From GBS-DC sp964451985 (lineage in GTDB: Bacteria; Armatimonadota; Fimbriimonadia; Fimbriimonadales; GBS-DC), in assembly GCA_964451985.1 (NCBI GenBank), contig CAYVKB010000040.1, positions 1 to 23,073 on the forward strand: a DNA stretch of 23,073 nt, in the 5' to 3' direction. Below, piece by piece: positions 7,657 through 14,680 of this stretch (its first letter is position 1; the number at the start of each line of letters is the position of its first letter). Below the pieces are notes generated by a model. It was not told the DNA's origin and did no database searches. It saw nothing but the letters and a program-made list of their open reading frames with translations. A program made the position numbers and the translations under genes.

Positions 7657-7670
7657 CCCTGCACACAGGG
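7657..7670 (+). promoter_or_regulatory. Leader hairpin before the ribosome site
   Basis: CCCTG-CACA-CAGGG forms a 5-bp stem directly before AAAGGAGG (7671-7678), a near-perfect Shine-Dalgarno sequence 6 nt from the ATG. The hairpin would lie in the 5' leader of the PEP-CTERM transcript. Confidence 0.45.
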
Positions 7671-7684
7671 AAAGGAGGATAGTG

Positions 7685-8539
7685 ATGCGAAACATGCTTC
7701 ATCACTTTTGGATGGTAAGCGTCAGCGTGATTGCGCTGGCGACGACGGCGCTTGCTGACGGCGATATGCCTACAGATGTCTATATCATTGGTGTCGACTC
7801 TCTGCAGACGCTTACAAGTGGAACCTATGCAGGTTTGCCCAATCCGAACTACAGGCGGCTCACTTTGCTATATGCGCACTACACGCCTGGCACTGAACAC
7901 TTTCACGGTATCGGTGCGTGGACCTACAGTGGCAATCGTGATAACCCCATCGTGCGCAATACCAACCTCAACAATCGCATCCCTGAACTGGGGCAACGCG
8001 AGCACGGACAGCGATATCTGGAGCTGCGCCCAGGCAGCGGCGTGTTTCAGGGTAAATGGATTAGCGGGCTGGATGGAGGCGAATACAGCAATCTTCGCCT
8101 GCGCCCGTTCGATTATCTGTTCGGTTTCCAAAATGACGAGCGCGTCAACCGACTGATCAATAGCTCGCGTGGGCGTTGGCGCACGATGCTGCCCACCGAC
8201 GCTATTATCGGACTGCAGCTAATGGAGATTAGCAACGGCTTGAACATCGCTCGCCGCGATGGAACCCCTATCAACCTGCAGCCCGGTCAGGTACTGACGC
8301 TGGGCACGAGCGTGGACTGGGTGTTTGACCCCGTGTTCTGGGTAACGGACGGCACGCCGGAGGGCGTTTACACCGCCAGCTTCCGCCTGCTGGACATGAA
8401 CACGGCGCAGGGCTACGCTCCCTTCCGCGATTCGGGCGTGTTCTATATGGACTTCTATGTTGTGCCAGAGCCAGCAAGCCTGATTGCGCTGGGCACAGGA
8501 CTGGCGGGGCTGGTGAGGCTGCGCCGCCGCAAGCAGTAG
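7685..8539 (+). CDS. PEP-CTERM surface protein, possibly All3515-like
   Basis: A 284-residue secreted protein. It has a signal peptide (about 1-24, ending ALATTALA) and a C-terminal PEP-CTERM signal: VPEP at 260-263, a hydrophobic stretch, then RLRRRKQ. In this system the tail is recognised by an exosortase, which anchors or releases the protein at the cell surface. The middle resembles what I recall of the All3515 family of Zur-repressed PEP-CTERM proteins: LTSGTYAGLPNPNYRRLTLLYAH (43-65), HFHGIGAWTYSG (72-83) and NNRIPE. The His residues at 65, 72 and 74 could bind metal, which is inference. The ATG at 7685 was chosen for its strong AAAGGAGG site and signal peptide; an upstream TTG reading frame would start inside the promoter. 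It is a single-gene unit with its own promoter and terminator. Confidence 0.8.
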   Translation: MRNMLHHFWMVSVSVIALATTALADGDMPTDVYIIGVDSLQTLTSGTYAGLPNPNYRRLTLLYAHYTPGTEHFHGIGAWTYSGNRDNPIVRNTNLNNRIPELGQREHGQRYLELRPGSGVFQGKWISGLDGGEYSNLRLRPFDYLFGFQNDERVNRLINSSRGRWRTMLPTDAIIGLQLMEISNGLNIARRDGTPINLQPGQVLTLGTSVDWVFDPVFWVTDGTPEGVYTASFRLLDMNTAQGYAPFRDSGVFYMDFYVVPEPASLIALGTGLAGLVRLRRRKQ

Positions 8540-8561
8540 GTGAGTAGCCCCAAAAACAGCC

Positions 8562-8604
8562 AACGCGCCCTCAATCTGCGCACTTGGGGGCGCGTTTACT
8601 TTTT
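8562..8604 (+). terminator. Rho-independent terminator after the PEP-CTERM gene
   Basis: AACGCGCCC (8562-8570) pairs with GGGCGCGTT (8588-8596) around a 17-nt loop and is followed by a T-rich run. The run doubles as the -35 region of the rpmB promoter. Confidence 0.75.
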
Positions 8605-8622
8605 GCCTGTATCAGGTATAAT
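8595..8622 (+). promoter_or_regulatory. rpmB-murB promoter
   Basis: TTTACT (8595-8600) and a perfect TATAAT (8617-8622) are 16 nt apart. The -35 box overlaps the T-run of the preceding terminator, packing two signals into the same bases. Confidence 0.55.
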
Positions 8623-8649
8623 ACCGTTTCAGCGATACAGGAGGCAATT

Positions 8650-8874
8650 ATGGCACAGGTTTGCGAAGTGTGCGGCAAAGGTCCGATGTTCGGCAATAGC
8701 ATTCAGCACAAACATTCGGGGCAGTGGCGGTATCGCGCCCCGAAGACGAAGCGTCAGTGGTCGCCGAACTTGCAGACGGTGCGCGCCTATGTGAACGGCG
8801 GCAAGACCGTGCGGCGCATGCGCGTCTGCACGCGCTGCATCAAGGCGGGCAAGGTGCTGCGCGCGATTGGATGA
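8650..8874 (+). CDS. rpmB: 50S ribosomal protein L28, zinc-binding type
   Basis: A 74-residue component of the large ribosomal subunit. It begins MAQVCEVCGKGPMFGNSIQH and has the central RRAP-like segment (YRAPKTKRQWSPNLQTVR) of the family. Cys5, Cys8, Cys60 and Cys63 form the four-cysteine set of the zinc-binding form. AGGAGG (8639-8644) lies 5 nt before the ATG. Its stop codon overlaps the murB start as ATGA, so the two are translationally coupled. L28 is more often next to other ribosomal or stress genes; pairing with a cell-wall gene is uncommon. Confidence 0.95.
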   Translation: MAQVCEVCGKGPMFGNSIQHKHSGQWRYRAPKTKRQWSPNLQTVRAYVNGGKTVRRMRVCTRCIKAGKVLRAIG

Positions 8875-9854
8875 ACTGGGACGCGCTACTTGAACCTTTA
8901 TCGCGGCTCTGTGTCGGCATGCCACGCCGTGCAGAGCCGCTTCGTCGCCACACCACCCTGCGCGTGGGCGGGCCTGCCGCCCTGTTTTATGAAACGCGCA
9001 ACCTTGAAGAGTTCGCCCGAATCTCCCTCTGGGCACATCAGAATGCCGTGCCTGTGTTCATTATGGGGCACGGCAGCAATATTCTGGTCAGCGATAAGGG
9101 CTTGCCTGCGCTGGTGCTCTACAACGCCTGCCAGCGCATGCAGATTGGCGAGGAGACCTACGCGGAGACAGGCGTGGCGTTCCGCGATTTGTTTTTGAAA
9201 ACCTCGCAGGCAGGACTGAGTGGGCTGGAGTTCGCGGTAGGTATTCCCGGCACGCTGGGCGGCGCGCTGGTCTCCAACGCGGGCGCGTACCGCAGCAACA
9301 TCGCCGATTTACTGATAGAGTTAGATTTGGTTTCGGAGGGCGAGCGGATGCGTGTGTCGCCCGACTGGATGGAGTTTTCCTATCGCGATAGCCGTTTGCG
9401 CCGTCCGAACGCGCCCCCGACCAGTCTGCTGGCAGTGCGTATGCGCCTCAAGCCCGACTGCCGACGCGAGATTCTTAGACGTGCCCGCGAGTTCCAAAGG
9501 CAGCGCATCCTCAAGCAGCCCCCGGAGTCGTCAGCAGGTAGCTTTTTCAAGAATGTGTATGACCGCGCACTGGCGGAGCGGTTGCCCAACTTGCCCCTAC
9601 CGATGCGCGAAGCAGGCGTCGTGCCTGCGGGCTATCTAATTGAGGCGTGCGGGTTGAAGGGCTACTCGGTCGGAGGCGCATGTGTCTCGCGCAAACACGC
9701 CAACTTCCTCGTCAATCGCGGCTGGGCAACCGCGCGCGACTTCGACACACTGGCGCGACATATCGAGCGCGTAGTGTATGAAGCCTACGGCGTATCGCTG
9801 GAGCGCGAGGTGCTGCGCGTCGGAGATTGGAACACCTCCGACGATATGCCATAA
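8871..9854 (+). CDS. murB: UDP-N-acetylenolpyruvoylglucosamine reductase
   Basis: Flavoenzyme of peptidoglycan precursor synthesis: it reduces UDP-GlcNAc-enolpyruvate to UDP-MurNAc with NADPH. The 327-residue protein has the FAD-binding motifs GGPAALF (33-39), GHGSNILVSDKG (66-77) and GIPGTLGGALVSNAGAY (124-140). The SAGSFFKN loop contains the expected proton-donor Ser224, and AGYLIEACGLKG and HANFLVN follow. The C-terminal LEREV (310-314) holds the expected active-site Glu. The motif set and length match the shorter MurB type that lacks the extra loop of the E. coli enzyme. The ATG at 8871 overlaps the rpmB stop by 4 bases. An open frame continues upstream into rpmB, but that part is the shifted reading of L28. 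Confidence 0.95.
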   Translation: MNWDALLEPLSRLCVGMPRRAEPLRRHTTLRVGGPAALFYETRNLEEFARISLWAHQNAVPVFIMGHGSNILVSDKGLPALVLYNACQRMQIGEETYAETGVAFRDLFLKTSQAGLSGLEFAVGIPGTLGGALVSNAGAYRSNIADLLIELDLVSEGERMRVSPDWMEFSYRDSRLRRPNAPPTSLLAVRMRLKPDCRREILRRAREFQRQRILKQPPESSAGSFFKNVYDRALAERLPNLPLPMREAGVVPAGYLIEACGLKGYSVGGACVSRKHANFLVNRGWATARDFDTLARHIERVVYEAYGVSLEREVLRVGDWNTSDDMP

Positions 9855-9874
9855 TATAAAAGCAGGAGCCTACG

Positions 9875-10348
9875 ATGCGTAAGACGATTTGGGGTTGTTT
9901 GGGGCTACTGGTTTTCGGGGCGTTCATCGGCTGTCAGCGGCGCGAGTCGTATGCGGAAGCCGATGTGCAGCGCGCGATAGCAGAACAGCAGCGCGAGGCG
10001 CAAGTGCAGATAGAGCGGAATGTGCGCGCTGCGCCGCCTGTGGAAATAGACACTTCATCTCGCGGAGGCGCGAATCAACGGGGTGGTTCAACCCCTGACA
10101 CAGGCAACGCGAACCTGCTTCCGCCGCCGAACCGCTACGACGCGCCGCCACCTGCGAGCCAGAATATGCCTACGCAGTCCACGCCGCCGCCGAGTGTGGG
10201 CGACGTGCGCTTGGACCCCCGCACGGGCGAGTACGGCATTCAGCCACCCGGCGCACCCGACACGTACACCATCCCGCTAAATCAGCCATCGCAGCCAACA
10301 CAACCGATACAGTCACCGCAGCCGATGACGGAACCGCAAGGGCAATAG
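9875..10348 (+). CDS. Small proline-rich lipoprotein of unknown function
   Basis: A 157-residue protein with a lipoprotein signal: MRKTIWG, a hydrophobic core and the lipobox FIGC, with the lipid-modified Cys at residue 20. A short helical, charged segment follows (YAEADVQRAIAEQQREAQVQIERNV). From about residue 55 to the end it is a low-complexity, Pro/Gln/Thr-rich tail, probably disordered, as in envelope-spanning or wall-linking proteins. GCAGGAGC lies before the ATG, and a CATAATATAAA stretch at 9851-9860 may be a -10 box. I recognise no family. It sits between murB and pilC on the same strand. Confidence 0.75.
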   Translation: MRKTIWGCLGLLVFGAFIGCQRRESYAEADVQRAIAEQQREAQVQIERNVRAAPPVEIDTSSRGGANQRGGSTPDTGNANLLPPPNRYDAPPPASQNMPTQSTPPPSVGDVRLDPRTGEYGIQPPGAPDTYTIPLNQPSQPTQPIQSPQPMTEPQGQ

Positions 10349-10353
10349 CGGAT

Positions 10354-10362
10354 TGGTATAAT
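10354..10362 (+). promoter_or_regulatory. Extended -10 box (TGGTATAAT) next to the pilC start
   Basis: The TATAAT ends 9 nt before the ATG at 10372, so transcription should begin within about three bases of the start codon. No Shine-Dalgarno sequence is present between them. Confidence 0.55.
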
Positions 10363-10371
10363 TAGCGCGCG

Positions 10372-11580
10372 ATGCCTATCTTCCGCTATATCGCGCAGAC
10401 GCCCGAAGGACGCGAGGTGCGCGGCACGGTACAGGCGTCCACCCGTCTCGAGGCGACAGACGCTGTGCGACAGCAGGGCTACTGGCTGTTGGAACTCTAC
10501 GTCGAGCCAGAGCCGACTACGCCCCTGCGCACCGCGAACCGGAGCGTGTGGCAACCCCTATTCGGGGGCGTACCGCTGAAAACCCTCGCGATGTTCTTTC
10601 GACAGTTCGCAGCGATGCTGGCGGCGGGCGTGCCCATCTATCAGACGTTGGAGACGCTCGGCAACCAGCGTGGGGGCAACGCGAAACTGCGTCGCGCCCT
10701 CGGCGACATCCGCAACTCAGTTCTGGCAGGCGAGCGACTCGCCGACGCTTTCGAGAAGCACCCCGTGCTGTTCCCACCCATCGTGCGCGCTATGATTCGC
10801 GTGGGCGAGACCAGCGGGATGCTGGAGAACATCCTGCGCCAGATTGCGAACTATTTAGAAAACGAGCTGGAGCTGCGCCGCCTGCTGAGCCGAGTCACGT
10901 TCTATCCCAAGCTGGTGCTATTTTTCGCGATTCTGATACCGGGGCTAATCCCCGCGCTGATTACGATGGTGGGCGCACCGGGCGGCGCGCCGGTGGGCGA
11001 GACGCTGGCAGGCATCGTGCGGACTTACGCTAAGATCTTATTCACGGTGTTTGCTCTATGGGCGGCGTTTCGCTTGGCGATGCAGGCGCAGGGCTTCCGC
11101 TATGCATGGGGGCTACTGACGGTGATGCTGCCGTGGATTGGCTTTACCGTGCGCCAGTTGGCGCTGGCGCGGTTCGCCCGTGCACTGAGTGCACTCTACG
11201 GCGCAGGGCTGCCCCTCTCGCAAGCGATGCGCTATGCTGCTGACGCTACGGGCAACGAGTACCTGCGCAGTCGCATCCAGCCCGCAGGCTCCAAGCTTGA
11301 GGCAGGCTACAGTATCACCGACACCTTCGCCAGCACGGGCGTCTTCCCACCGATGGTGATGGATATGGTCGCCACTGGCGAGAACACAGGCGAACTCGGC
11401 TTTATGATGGACAAAGTCGCCGAGTATTACGAAGAGGAAGGCAAGCTGCGCTCGCATCAGGCGGGCTATGTCTTTGGCGTAGTAGTCTATCTGGGCGTGG
11501 CGATTTATGTGGCGATAATCGTCATCCAATACTACGCGGGCTACTTCAGCTCGATTTTCGGTGCAGCCGGTCAACCGTAG
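10372..11580 (+). CDS. Type IV pilus / type II secretion inner-membrane platform protein (PilC/GspF)
   Basis: A 402-residue polytopic membrane protein that forms the inner-membrane platform moved by the assembly ATPase during pilus or pseudopilus building. It starts with MPIFRYIAQTPEGREVRGTVQAS, the typical N-terminus, and has the two repeated GspF domains: LAMFFRQFAAMLAAGVPIYQTLETL (about 65-90) and LARFARALSALYGAGLPLSQAMRYA (about 264-288). Membrane helices lie near 175-195, 215-230 and 370-390. No pilB, pilT, pilM or pilin gene is nearby, so whether it serves pili or secretion cannot be told here. It appears to be leaderless. Its TAG stop lies within the first unit of the downstream repeat array, so the repeat sets the gene's end. 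Confidence 0.9.
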   Translation: MPIFRYIAQTPEGREVRGTVQASTRLEATDAVRQQGYWLLELYVEPEPTTPLRTANRSVWQPLFGGVPLKTLAMFFRQFAAMLAAGVPIYQTLETLGNQRGGNAKLRRALGDIRNSVLAGERLADAFEKHPVLFPPIVRAMIRVGETSGMLENILRQIANYLENELELRRLLSRVTFYPKLVLFFAILIPGLIPALITMVGAPGGAPVGETLAGIVRTYAKILFTVFALWAAFRLAMQAQGFRYAWGLLTVMLPWIGFTVRQLALARFARALSALYGAGLPLSQAMRYAADATGNEYLRSRIQPAGSKLEAGYSITDTFASTGVFPPMVMDMVATGENTGELGFMMDKVAEYYEEEGKLRSHQAGYVFGVVVYLGVAIYVAIIVIQYYAGYFSSIFGAAGQP

Positions 11581-11719
11581 CGTGGGCGTCCCGCCCACGA
11601 AGGAAGCTTGGCACTGTAGCGTGGGCGTCCCGCCCACGAAGGAAGCTTGGCACTGTAGCGTGGGCGTCTCGCCCACGAGGGAGGCTTTGGCACCGTCGCG
11701 TGGGCGGGACGCCCATGCG
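11577..11719. repeat. Tandem hairpin repeats (family B): three direct units and one inverted
   Basis: Units at 11577-11615 and 11616-11654 are identical and 39 bp long. A diverged 40-bp unit follows at 11655-11694, and an inverted partial unit at 11695-11719. Each begins GTAGCGTGGGCGTC and contains a perfect stem GTGGGCG-TCC-CGCCCAC (CTC in the third); the fourth carries GGA in the loop, showing inversion. The array fills the gap between pilC and the J-domain gene and could form a series of terminators or RNA stabilisers. Confidence 0.9.
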
Positions 11720-11734
11720 TAGACTGTTGGGGCG

Positions 11735-12850
11735 ATGCAAAATCATTATGAAACTTTGGGGTTATCGATGCACGCGACGCAGGAGGCGATTCGGCGTCGC
11801 TATCGCGAGTTGGTGCGTCAGTACCACCCCGATGTGAACCCGTCGCCCCAAGCGCAAGAGAAGTTCCTGCGCATTCAGGAAGCCTATCAGGTGCTATCCG
11901 ACCCAGAGCGGCGTAAACATTACGACGCGCTGTTGCGCCTACGGATGGGGGAGCCACCCAGTGCGCGCTACAGCCAGCCGCGCACGCAGAAGCCGCCCCC
12001 CCAAACCTCGCAGCCCTCGCGGGCACAGCCGAGCAGCCCACCCACCGACGAACTGCGCCGCGTGATTATTCAGGCGGAACGGGCGTTTTTGCAAGGGCGC
12101 ATGCAGGACGCGCTCTACTGGGCGAAGCAAGCCACGCGTCTGTCCCCGCGCCATCCCAAAGGGCATGAAATTGTCGGCGATGTGTATCGCACTCAAGGGC
12201 ACTACGACGCTGCCCTGAACGCATACACCTATGCAATACAGTTAGACCCAAACAACCCCGATTTGCAGCGCAAACTGGACGCGATGATTGAACGCACGCA
12301 ATCCAAGCCTGCTGCGCCCCCATCGCCCGTGTTGCGCAACCTGCCCGTGCTGAAGCTGCCCCCTGAGTGGAAACTCTACGCGGCGCAGTCGCTGGGCTGG
12401 GGCGCGGTGCTGTTCCTACTCACACTGGCGTATGCCGTGCCTGGTGCGCCCCTTGTACTGGGCTGGAGCCTGAACCTGCTGGCATATCTGGGGCTGGCAG
12501 GTTTCCTCACAGGCTTTTTGATGGCGGTGAGCCGCTGGGTCGCCCCCATCGGCGACGCATTCCCGTGGCGGCGGCGTGGTGGGCAGATTTCCGCAGGAGG
12601 TGCACTGGTAGGTCTGAGCGCGCTCTGCTTCCCGCTGGCAGTACTACTTTACACCCTGCTTGCGCTCACACAGGGTGGGCTGAGCCGCTCAGTTGCGCGT
12701 GTGTTCGCCATCGGCGGCGCACTCACGCTCGGCTTCGCCCTTCTATACCCCCACGATTGGCTAAACACCGCGCTGTTCGGGGGCAATCTACTCTTCCTTG
12801 CGCTGATGGGCGGATGGTATCTCGCGGATAATTTGCAATTGTCATCGTGA
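11735..12850 (+). CDS. J-domain protein with TPR repeats and C-terminal membrane helices
   Basis: A 371-residue protein with three parts. Residues 1-70 are a J domain (HYETLGLSMHATQEAIRRRYRELVRQYHPDVNP) with the HPD motif at 31-33, needed to stimulate Hsp70/DnaK. Residues 72-105 are a Pro/Gln/Ser-rich linker. Residues 105-185 hold two or three TPR-like helical hairpins (ALYWAKQATRLSPRHPKG, ALNAYTYAIQLDPNNPD). Residues 215-365 contain about five hydrophobic helices. It is not a full DnaJ: it lacks the Gly/Phe-rich, zinc-finger and C-terminal substrate domains. The build suggests a membrane-tethered co-chaperone that recruits DnaK to the membrane; that role is inference. The start at 11735 has a weak GGGG site 4 nt upstream. 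Confidence 0.8.
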   Translation: MQNHYETLGLSMHATQEAIRRRYRELVRQYHPDVNPSPQAQEKFLRIQEAYQVLSDPERRKHYDALLRLRMGEPPSARYSQPRTQKPPPQTSQPSRAQPSSPPTDELRRVIIQAERAFLQGRMQDALYWAKQATRLSPRHPKGHEIVGDVYRTQGHYDAALNAYTYAIQLDPNNPDLQRKLDAMIERTQSKPAAPPSPVLRNLPVLKLPPEWKLYAAQSLGWGAVLFLLTLAYAVPGAPLVLGWSLNLLAYLGLAGFLTGFLMAVSRWVAPIGDAFPWRRRGGQISAGGALVGLSALCFPLAVLLYTLLALTQGGLSRSVARVFAIGGALTLGFALLYPHDWLNTALFGGNLLFLALMGGWYLADNLQLSS

Positions 12851-12858
12851 TTAGGGTC

Positions 12859-12888
12859 TTGACAATCCGCGTGGGGATGTGGTATAAT
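12859..12888 (+). promoter_or_regulatory. Strong promoter of the tRNA array
   Basis: A perfect TTGACA (12859-12864) and an extended perfect -10 TGGTATAAT (12880-12888) lie 18 nt apart. The expected start is just before tRNA-Val. It is the closest match to consensus in the window. Confidence 0.85.
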
Positions 12889-12907
12889 ATGCTTCGCCTG
12901 AGTTATC

Positions 12908-12983
12908 GGGCGAATAGCTCAGCTGGGAGAGCGCTTCCCTTACAAGGAAGAGGTCGCAGGTTCGAGCCCTGCTTCGCCCACCA
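12908..12983 (+). tRNA. tRNA-Val (anticodon TAC)
   Basis: A 76-nt cloverleaf with acceptor stem GGGCGAA/TTCGCCC, D arm AGCTCAGCTGGGAGAGC, anticodon stem CTTCC/GGAAG with loop CTTACAA, T loop TTCGAGC and an encoded CCA end. It is first in a five-tRNA array. Confidence 0.95.
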
Positions 12984-12999
12984 GCGCGAGCGAGACCGG

Positions 13000-13077
13000 G
13001 GGGCTGTAGCTCAGCCAGGTCAGAGCGCTAGCCTGTCACGCTAGAGGTCGCGGGTTCAAGTCCCGTCAGCCCCGCCA
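13000..13077 (+). tRNA. tRNA-Asp (anticodon GTC)
   Basis: Acceptor stem GGGGCTG/CAGCCCC, anticodon stem CTAGC/GCTAG with loop CTGTCAC, T loop TTCAAGT, discriminator G and encoded CCA. It lies 16 nt after tRNA-Val. Confidence 0.95.
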
Positions 13078-13081
13078 TCAG

Positions 13082-13156
13082 GCCGAGGTAGCTCAGAGGT
13101 AGAGCACTGGACTGAAAATCCGGGTGTCGGCGGTTCGATTCCGCCCCTCGGCACCA
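13082..13156 (+). tRNA. tRNA-Phe (anticodon GAA)
   Basis: Acceptor stem GCCGAGG/CCTCGGC, anticodon stem CTGGA/TCCGG (with one A-C mismatch) and loop CTGAAAA, T loop TTCGATT and encoded CCA. Only 4 nt separate it from tRNA-Asp. Confidence 0.93.
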
Positions 13157-13162
13157 CCACGC

Positions 13163-13247
13163 GGGCGAGTGGTGGAATGGTAGACACGCCAGACTTAGGA
13201 TCTGGTGGGCACTGCCCGTGGGAGTTCGAGTCTCCCCTCGCCCACCA
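13163..13247 (+). tRNA. tRNA-Leu (anticodon TAG)
   Basis: An 85-nt class II tRNA. Acceptor stem GGGCGAG/CTCGCCC, anticodon stem CCAGA/TCTGG with loop CTTAGGA, a long variable arm containing GGGC/GCCC, T loop TTCGAGT and encoded CCA. Confidence 0.95.
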
Positions 13248-13254
13248 AATCGGG

Positions 13255-13260
13255 TATAAT
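13255..13260 (+). promoter_or_regulatory. Internal -10 box (TATAAT) before tRNA-Gly
   Basis: A perfect TATAAT lies between tRNA-Leu and tRNA-Gly, 11 nt before the latter. A separate promoter could drive tRNA-Gly and the tig-clpP-clpX operon behind it. No good -35 box is visible. Confidence 0.45.
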
Positions 13261-13271
13261 ACGACAGAAGT

Positions 13272-13346
13272 GCGGGAGTAGCTCAGTGGTAGAGCATCTC
13301 GTTGCCAACGAGAGGGTCGCGGGTTCGAGTCCCGTCTCCCGCTCCA
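13272..13346 (+). tRNA. tRNA-Gly (anticodon GCC)
   Basis: Acceptor stem GCGGGAG/CTCCCGC, D arm AGCTCAGTGGTAGAGC, anticodon stem TCTCG/CGAGA with loop TTGCCAA, T loop TTCGAGT, discriminator T and encoded CCA. It ends 21 nt before the tig start codon, so tig is probably transcribed with it and released by tRNA 3' processing. Confidence 0.95.
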
Positions 13347-13367
13347 TTCTAATTTAGAGGCGTCATC

Positions 13368-14678
13368 ATGCAAATGCAATCCATCCAACAACCCTTTCAA
13401 ATCCTGAGTCGCGAGGAACCCTCGCCTGCGACGGTGCTACTGACCATCGAAGTGGACGCGCAGACCACCCAACGCATGTTCGATCGCGCCGTGCGCATGA
13501 TGGGCAAAGGCGTGCGCGTGCCGGGATTCCGACCCGGTCAGGCGCCCGTGAGCGCAATCCGCCGGCTCATCCCCGACGAGCAACTGCGCCGCGCTGCAGG
13601 CGAACTTATGATGGACGAATTCATCCCCAAAGCGCTAGAGCAAGCGCAATTAGAACCCTATCGTGCCCCGCGTGTCGATATCGAACTGCTACAAGAGGGC
13701 GAGCCATTCCGATTCAAAGTCACCGTACCCCTGCGCCCGAAAGTGGAGCCGCTGGGCGAATATCGCGATTTGCGATTTCCGATCCCTCAACAGGAAACCC
13801 CCGACGAAGAAGTCGAGCAGGCGCTGGAGTCCATCCGTGAGCAGATGATGCGCCTGCAACACGCGCCTGACCGCGCCGCCCAGCCCGACGATCGGCTGGT
13901 TATCGCCATCAAGTCGCTGGAAGCCGAAGACGCCAAGCCTAACCGCTATATGGTCACGTTGGGCAAAACCTTCGGCGAGCTGGATAACCTGCTGTCGGGC
14001 ATGCGCGAAGGCGAAACCAAAGAGGCAACGCTGACTTTTCCCGAGACTTTCGATGACCCCGAACTCGCGGGCAAAACGCTGAATGTCTCCGTCGAGCTGC
14101 AGCGCGTGCATATGCCCGTGTATCCCGAAATCAACGACGAGTTCGCCCAAAGCATGCAGTATGCCGATTTGAACGACATGCGCGAGAAACTGCGCGAGCG
14201 CATCACGCAGCAGAAAATGAACTACCTGTACGAGCAGGCGCAAGGGCAAGCGCTGACCACCCTGCGCGAACGCAGCACCGTACATCTGCCTGAAGCACTC
14301 ATCGAAGAGCAACTGCGTGAAGAAGCCCGCGACTTCGCCGAGGAACTGCGTGCCAACGGGCTGACCGTCGAGATGTTCTTGCAGCAATCGGGCATGACAC
14401 AGCAGCAACTTATCGAGCAGCTGCGCGAGCGGGGAATCACACGCTTGCAAAACACCTTTATCCTGATGGCGATTGCTGACCAGGAGGGCATCGAAGCCGA
14501 CGAACAGGAAGTGGACGCCTTAGTGCGCAGCATGGCGGAGACAGTGCAAGATCCCGCGCAGCGCGTGCGCATGCTGGAAGACCCCGAGTTCCGCAGCCGC
14601 GTGCGCCAGGAGCTCCGACTGGAGCGTGCACTCCAAAAACTGATGGCAATCGTCCAAAATACAGAGGGAGGAGCCTGA
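13368..14678 (+). CDS. tig: Trigger factor (ribosome-bound chaperone, peptidyl-prolyl isomerase)
   Basis: A 436-residue chaperone that binds ribosomal protein L23 at the exit tunnel and shields nascent chains. The N-terminal domain (about 1-140) carries the ribosome-binding signature GFRPGQAP near residues 53-60, with Gln where Lys is common. The FKBP-type domain lies at about 160-245 (DDRLVIAIKSLE, LGKTFGELDNLLSGMREGETKEATLTFPETFDDPELAGK). The helical C-terminal substrate cradle fills the rest. A GAGG stands 7 nt before the ATG. It is the first gene of the tig-clpP-clpX operon; clpP starts 2 nt after its stop and has its ribosome site inside the tig 3' end. Confidence 0.95.
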   Translation: MQMQSIQQPFQILSREEPSPATVLLTIEVDAQTTQRMFDRAVRMMGKGVRVPGFRPGQAPVSAIRRLIPDEQLRRAAGELMMDEFIPKALEQAQLEPYRAPRVDIELLQEGEPFRFKVTVPLRPKVEPLGEYRDLRFPIPQQETPDEEVEQALESIREQMMRLQHAPDRAAQPDDRLVIAIKSLEAEDAKPNRYMVTLGKTFGELDNLLSGMREGETKEATLTFPETFDDPELAGKTLNVSVELQRVHMPVYPEINDEFAQSMQYADLNDMREKLRERITQQKMNYLYEQAQGQALTTLRERSTVHLPEALIEEQLREEARDFAEELRANGLTVEMFLQQSGMTQQQLIEQLRERGITRLQNTFILMAIADQEGIEADEQEVDALVRSMAETVQDPAQRVRMLEDPEFRSRVRQELRLERALQKLMAIVQNTEGGA

Positions 14679-14680
14679 CT

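Noticed and set aside
7626..7658. A canonical Zur/Fur box upstream of the PEP-CTERM gene
   Set aside because: The palindrome present (GTGTGTAT/ATACACAC) does not resemble the AT-rich GATAAT-type box, so only an operator of unknown regulator is claimed.
11113..11746. Minus-strand open frames through the repeat array after pilC
   Set aside because: Their repeated VGGTPTLQCQASF / GRDAHATV peptides come from the 39-bp hairpin units, and the rest is antisense to pilC.
13689..14450. 253-residue open frame antisense to tig
   Set aside because: It lies entirely within the trigger factor gene on the other strand, has no domain or ribosome site, and is typical of GC-rich shadow frames.
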